From: Sporomusa silvacetica DSM 10669
GTDB taxonomy: Bacteria; Bacillota; Negativicutes; Sporomusales; Sporomusaceae
Reading direction: 5' to 3'
NCBI RefSeq assembly: GCF_002257705.1
Contig: NZ_LSLK01000011.1
Location: forward strand, 1 to 5,841
DNA: 5,841 nt
Below are positions 4,125 through 5,841 of this stretch, piece by piece. Within the stretch, counting starts at the first letter, position 1. Each line of letters starts with the position of its first letter. The notes under the pieces are model-generated. The model was given only the letters and a program-made list of their open reading frames with translations, had not been told where the DNA came from and did no database searches. A program made the translations under genes and the position numbers.

Positions 4125-4709
4125 GTGAAAAAACTGACTATTATTACAGTTTTATGCCTGTTTGTAATGTCAATTGGTGCTATTATTGTGTCTGCAGAAG
4201 AAAATGTTCAGCCATCTATTACTAAACCCAGTATTGCAATAATACCTTATATCAATTCTACGTAGGAAAATAAGGGATACATACAAGAGGTTGTTAACAC
4301 AAAATACACAGAGCAATATTCTAATAAGAACTTCAATCTTATACCACTTGTTGAAACACAAAAAGCCTTGAACAGTACAGGGTTTGACACTACCAACAAC
4401 GAACTGCCGGAAAAGGATGTTATGGCCGTCGTCGCCGAAAAAGCCAACGCTGATTATGTTATTGCTATGGAGATATCGCAATTAATAACTACCAGACATT
4501 TAAGTATGTTCCAGGTAAAAGTAGTAACTAAAGCGAAGTTAAAGTATAAATTATATAATGCCAAGCAGAATAAATTAGTTTCATTTCAGACAACAGGACT
4601 TTCGGAAAATAAAAGCGTATTTGGGGATGTTGGGTACAGAGATCCAATTACAAAAGCATTGAATCAGGCTATGGATGAAGCGAACACAAAAATAATGAAT
4701 AGCTTGTAA
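4125..4709 (+). pseudogene. Exported CsgG/LpoB-like protein interrupted by one in-frame TAG
   Basis: GTG at 4125 follows GGAGTGA (4114-4120). The frame runs 195 codons to TAA 4707, broken only by TAG at 4263-4265 (codon 47). Residues 1-24 are a signal peptide ending VSA, without a lipobox Cys. The mature start 'KPSIAIIPYINST', the later 'NLIPLVETQKAL', and 'AVVAEKANADYVIAMEI' (beginning near residue 104) follow the order of beta strands and helices seen in CsgG/LpoB/GNA1162-like periplasmic domains. In those proteins an 'AVLPF-N' strand is followed by 'ADYVV'. The resemblance is by layout and uncertain. The frame after the TAG shows no further damage, so the change is recent, read through or a sequencing error. 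No internal start with a binding site is visible. It has its own -10 and terminator and no operon partner. Confidence 0.72.
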
Positions 4710-4710
4710 T

Positions 4711-4754
4711 AAGTAAAGGCACCCTTAGTTCGCAATCTGAGGGTGCCTTTACTT
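4711..4754. terminator. Long bidirectional-type terminator hairpin
   Basis: AAGTAAAGGCACCCTTAG (4711-4728) pairs with CTGAGGGTGCCTTTACTT (4737-4754) over 18 positions with one T-G pair and an 8-nt loop. A-rich and T-rich sequence on the two flanks means it can act for both strands. It begins one base after the stop of the gene at 4125. Confidence 0.9.
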
Positions 4755-4925
4755 TATCGGTAGCCAGCGGCTCGGGTGTTGTGCTGGTAAATTCAGATCG
4801 GTTAAACACCAGCAGGGTTAAATCGTGAAGGTTGATTCGGGGTTGATCTGGGACATGGGGCGACCTCCAATATTGATATTATTGTTATTACATCTAATAC
4901 CACACGATACAGTATATTTCTGCAA

Positions 4926-4956
4926 GGGGTGGATAAAATTGATGGGGGTGGGTGGG
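4926..4956 (+). other. G-rich tract with quadruplex potential
   Basis: GGGG (4926-4929), GGGGG (4944-4948), GGG (4950-4952) and GGG (4954-4956) make four G-tracts, the last three separated by single T. The first loop is 14 nt, so stability is uncertain. Confidence 0.45.
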
Positions 4957-4962
4957 TAGTTT

Positions 4963-4991
4963 GGTGTGCAATCGGTGTGCAGGGGTGTGCA
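4963..4991 (+). repeat. Three direct repeats of GGTGTGCA
   Basis: Exact copies at 4963-4970, 4974-4981 and 4984-4991 start 11 and 10 bp apart, so they face the same side of the helix. Copies one and three continue as AAT/ATT-like AT sequence. They could be sites for a protein that binds cooperatively. Confidence 0.75.
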
Positions 4992-5152
4992 ATTTTGAGT
5001 CTTTTTTGACTATATATAGACAGTTATAGAATTAATAAACCCGCGAAATTACTGATTCCAAGGGTCGCTCCGTCTTGCGGGAATCGCATTCCCAAGCCGT
5101 GGGTCGTCAGCTCTTTCATTCATCTAATCTTTACTCCAAACAGCGTATTCCG

Positions 5153-5179
5153 GCCGTATCCTTCGGGGCACGGCTTTTA
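5153..5179 (+). terminator. Terminator, copy 4 of the repeated hairpin
   Basis: GCCGTATCC (5153-5161) pairs with GGGCACGGC (5166-5174) around TTCG, followed by TTTTA. It differs from copy 2 mainly by changes in the right arm that restore pairing. No intact gene directly precedes it. Confidence 0.8.
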
Positions 5180-5296
5180 TTTCTTGTCAAGGTTAAATAG
5201 GGATAATAATAGCTACTGGCAAACTAAACAGACCCTGCGCAAGAAATTACATGGATATGTAGTGTCGTTTATTCCATTTGATGGTTGCACTCTGAC

Positions 5297-5325
5297 TTTA
5301 AAACAATTTTTATAAGTGCTATGAT
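5297..5325 (+). promoter_or_regulatory. Sigma-A-type promoter of the gene at 5346
   Basis: TTTAAA (5297-5302) and TATGAT (5320-5325) are exactly 17 bp apart, and TG at 5317-5318 gives an extended -10 (TGnTATGAT). The start would be near 5332, just before the ribosome binding site. Confidence 0.7.
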
Positions 5326-5345
5326 TTTTATGAGGGGGTGACAAT

Positions 5346-5618
5346 ATGTTAATTGAAGGAATAAATGTAATTGCTCAAACAGGGATAGATGAGGTGCAGA
5401 TGCAGGATATTGCTGCTGAAGAGAAGAAATTATGGAAAAAGAAAGGTAAGTTGATCAGTAAAATCGAGCTAACCCTTGATGGTGAAGAAATTATCATAAA
5501 AACTACAGAGCTTTCACACATTACACGAACTCGTAGAATAACAGGCTATTTATCAACTGAAGACAGATTTAATGACGCTAAGCTCGCTGAACTTCATGAT
5601 AGAGTAGTAACTGCATAA
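5346..5618 (+). CDS. NrdD-tail-like small protein (stand-alone glycyl-radical-type module)
   Basis: A 90-residue protein with ATG at 5346, six bases after AGGGGGT. Residues 63-80, RRITGYLSTEDRFNDAKL, then AELHDRV, resemble the extreme C-terminus of the anaerobic ribonucleotide reductase NrdD (R-V-x-G-Y-L, then R-F-N-x-G-K, then E-x-x-x-R-V). In NrdD the Gly of 'GY' carries the catalytic glycyl radical; here it would be Gly67. NrdD has about 600-700 residues and four zinc cysteines before this motif. This protein has no cysteine at all and no room for the catalytic barrel. Residues 1-55 are an unrecognised, charged beta-rich domain (KLISKIELTLDGEEIIIKTT at 35-54). Similar short proteins are, as I recall, annotated as NrdD in Clostridia and Negativicutes. 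A spare-part role like that of GrcA/YfiD for pyruvate formate-lyase is a hypothesis; so is a non-radical descendant. Own promoter and terminators. Confidence 0.75.
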   Translation: MLIEGINVIAQTGIDEVQMQDIAAEEKKLWKKKGKLISKIELTLDGEEIIIKTTELSHITRTRRITGYLSTEDRFNDAKLAELHDRVVTA

Positions 5619-5622
5619 TTTT

Positions 5623-5646
5623 AGCCTCGGTGCTGGCTGGGGGGGC
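5623..5646 (+). terminator. Degenerate hairpin of the second terminator family
   Basis: The segment starts AGCCTCGGTGCTGGCT and ends in seven G and a C. It matches the hairpin at 4004 except for a lost C and a diverged right arm, so pairing is imperfect, and no T-run follows. It looks like a decayed terminator backed up by the next one. Confidence 0.4.
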
Positions 5647-5655
5647 ATAGTAAAC

Positions 5656-5686
5656 ACCGCCTACCGAGTTTGTTTTGGTGGGCGGT
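5656..5686 (+). terminator. Intrinsic terminator
   Basis: ACCGCCTACC (5656-5665) pairs with GGTGGGCGGT (5677-5686), ten pairs with one T-G, around an 11-nt loop; the tail ATTTATAAT is short. The arms match those at 629-646 and the orphan arm at 137-146. Confidence 0.75.
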
Positions 5687-5746
5687 ATTTATAATATTAG
5701 TTATATTAGTTTTTTAGATTTTTTGAATCTTCTTCACAGGTTTTCG

Positions 5747-5779
5747 CAAAAGCCTCGACCGCTATGGCCGAGGCTTTTG
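5747..5779. terminator. Symmetrical terminator between converging genes
   Basis: CAAAAGCCTCG (5747-5757) pairs perfectly with CGAGGCTTTTG (5769-5779), with two further C-G pairs inside. The A/T ends make it usable on both strands. Its right arm and loop overlap the last codons and stop of the minus-strand gene at 5762. Confidence 0.85.
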
Positions 5780-5841
5780 GTTTTCGACCTCCCTTTTAAG
5801 TTTTTCATTTTCTCTTAGTACCGCATTAGCCATTATCCGCA
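5762..5841 (-). CDS. C-terminal end of a minus-strand protein, coiled-coil-like (partial)
   Basis: Reading in from the right edge, the frame gives RIMANAVLRENEKLKREVEN and then QKPRP before TAG (5764-5762). The regular hydrophobic spacing (A, L, L, V) among Glu, Lys and Arg is coiled-coil-like, and the tail is basic. An ATG lies at 5833, but no good binding site precedes it in the few visible bases, so the protein more likely continues beyond the window. A very short gene starting at 5833 is the alternative. The terminator hairpin overlaps its end. No family can be named from 25 residues. Confidence 0.5.
   Translation of the reverse strand, partial: RIMANAVLRENEKLKREVENQKPRP

Larger units (their letters stand above)
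4755..5296. other. Long intergenic region without a convincing gene
   Basis: No frame here has a start codon, a ribosome binding site and gene-like composition together. It holds, in order: a 7-bp inverted repeat TGCTGGT/ACCAGCA (4782-4788/4808-4814); a minus-strand binding site followed by a 12-codon frame (4856 to 4818); a G-rich tract (4926-4956); three GGTGTGCA repeats (4963-4991); a possible -35 TTGACT (5006-5011) before AT-rich DNA; an inverted repeat GATTCC/GGAATC near 5054-5085; and a terminator (5153-5179). A frame open from about 5010 to 5313 crosses the terminator and has no ATG start. It may include debris of lost genes. Confidence 0.6.

Noticed and set aside
4170..4481. Minus-strand frames opposite the TAG-interrupted gene
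   Set aside because: Cys/Phe/Asn-rich composition typical of antisense frames, no binding site, and the plus strand has signal peptide, -10 and terminator.
4963..4991. CRISPR-like array
   Set aside because: Repeats are only 8 bp with 2-3 bp spacers; nothing resembles CRISPR repeats, a leader or cas genes.
5049..5123. Minus-strand 24-codon frame starting MNERADDPRLGN
   Set aside because: GGAG lies ten bases before the ATG, so it is not impossible, but it is too short, has no family I recognise and its terminator and promoter are missing.
5010..5313. Plus-strand frame of about 100 codons without a stop
   Set aside because: It has no ATG start, passes straight through the terminator at 5153 and lacks gene-like composition; probably chance.

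Overview
The window looks like an accessory, gene-poor stretch from a moderately AT-rich, endospore-forming Firmicute, most likely in the Negativicutes (Sporomusaceae-like: Sporomusa/Pelosinus relatives). The pointers are strong AAGGAGG-type ribosome binding sites, a poly-isoleucine peptide of the small sporulation-protein type, and two exported proteins sharing a signal peptide (YSMLGLMQVG core) that I associate with that group. The taxonomic placement is inference from memory of such proteins, not from a search. Most genes here are short (35-112 codons), and almost every one is closed by its own strong hairpin terminator.

Layout. Positions 1-152 hold the last codons of a probable IS3-type transposase, a candidate element end and the right arm of a terminator. 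Four 11-bp AT-rich tandem repeats (178-221) precede a cysteine-rich exported protein (279-575). Two small minus-strand genes (635-814, a Zn-finger-like protein; 859-1047, unknown) diverge from a two-gene unit (1189-1443, a small helix-turn-helix-like protein; 1466-1642, a zinc ribbon). Next come a 35-residue membrane peptide (1806-1913), a strongly structured segment with two hairpins (1937-2020), a frameshifted small gene (2051-2220), an acidic 42-residue protein (2361-2489), an initiator tRNA (2595-2670) and a histidine-rich exported protein (2802-3140).

The right half contains visible decay. A minus-strand TctC/Bug-type solute-binding protein lacks its N-terminus and carries a frameshift (3236-3917). 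An exported protein has one in-frame TAG (4125-4709). About 590 bases (4755-5345) hold G-rich sequence, three GGTGTGCA repeats and a terminator but no convincing gene. A 90-residue protein follows (5346-5618) whose C-terminal half resembles the glycyl-radical tail of anaerobic ribonucleotide reductase NrdD. A minus-strand coding fragment enters from the right edge.

There is no large operon; the genes look like independent cassettes separated by terminators. The strongest leads are the free-standing NrdD-tail-like protein, the signal peptide conserved in amino acids although every degenerate codon in its core differs between the two copies, the hairpin pair at 1937-2020, and a 22-nt terminator sequence reused four times.
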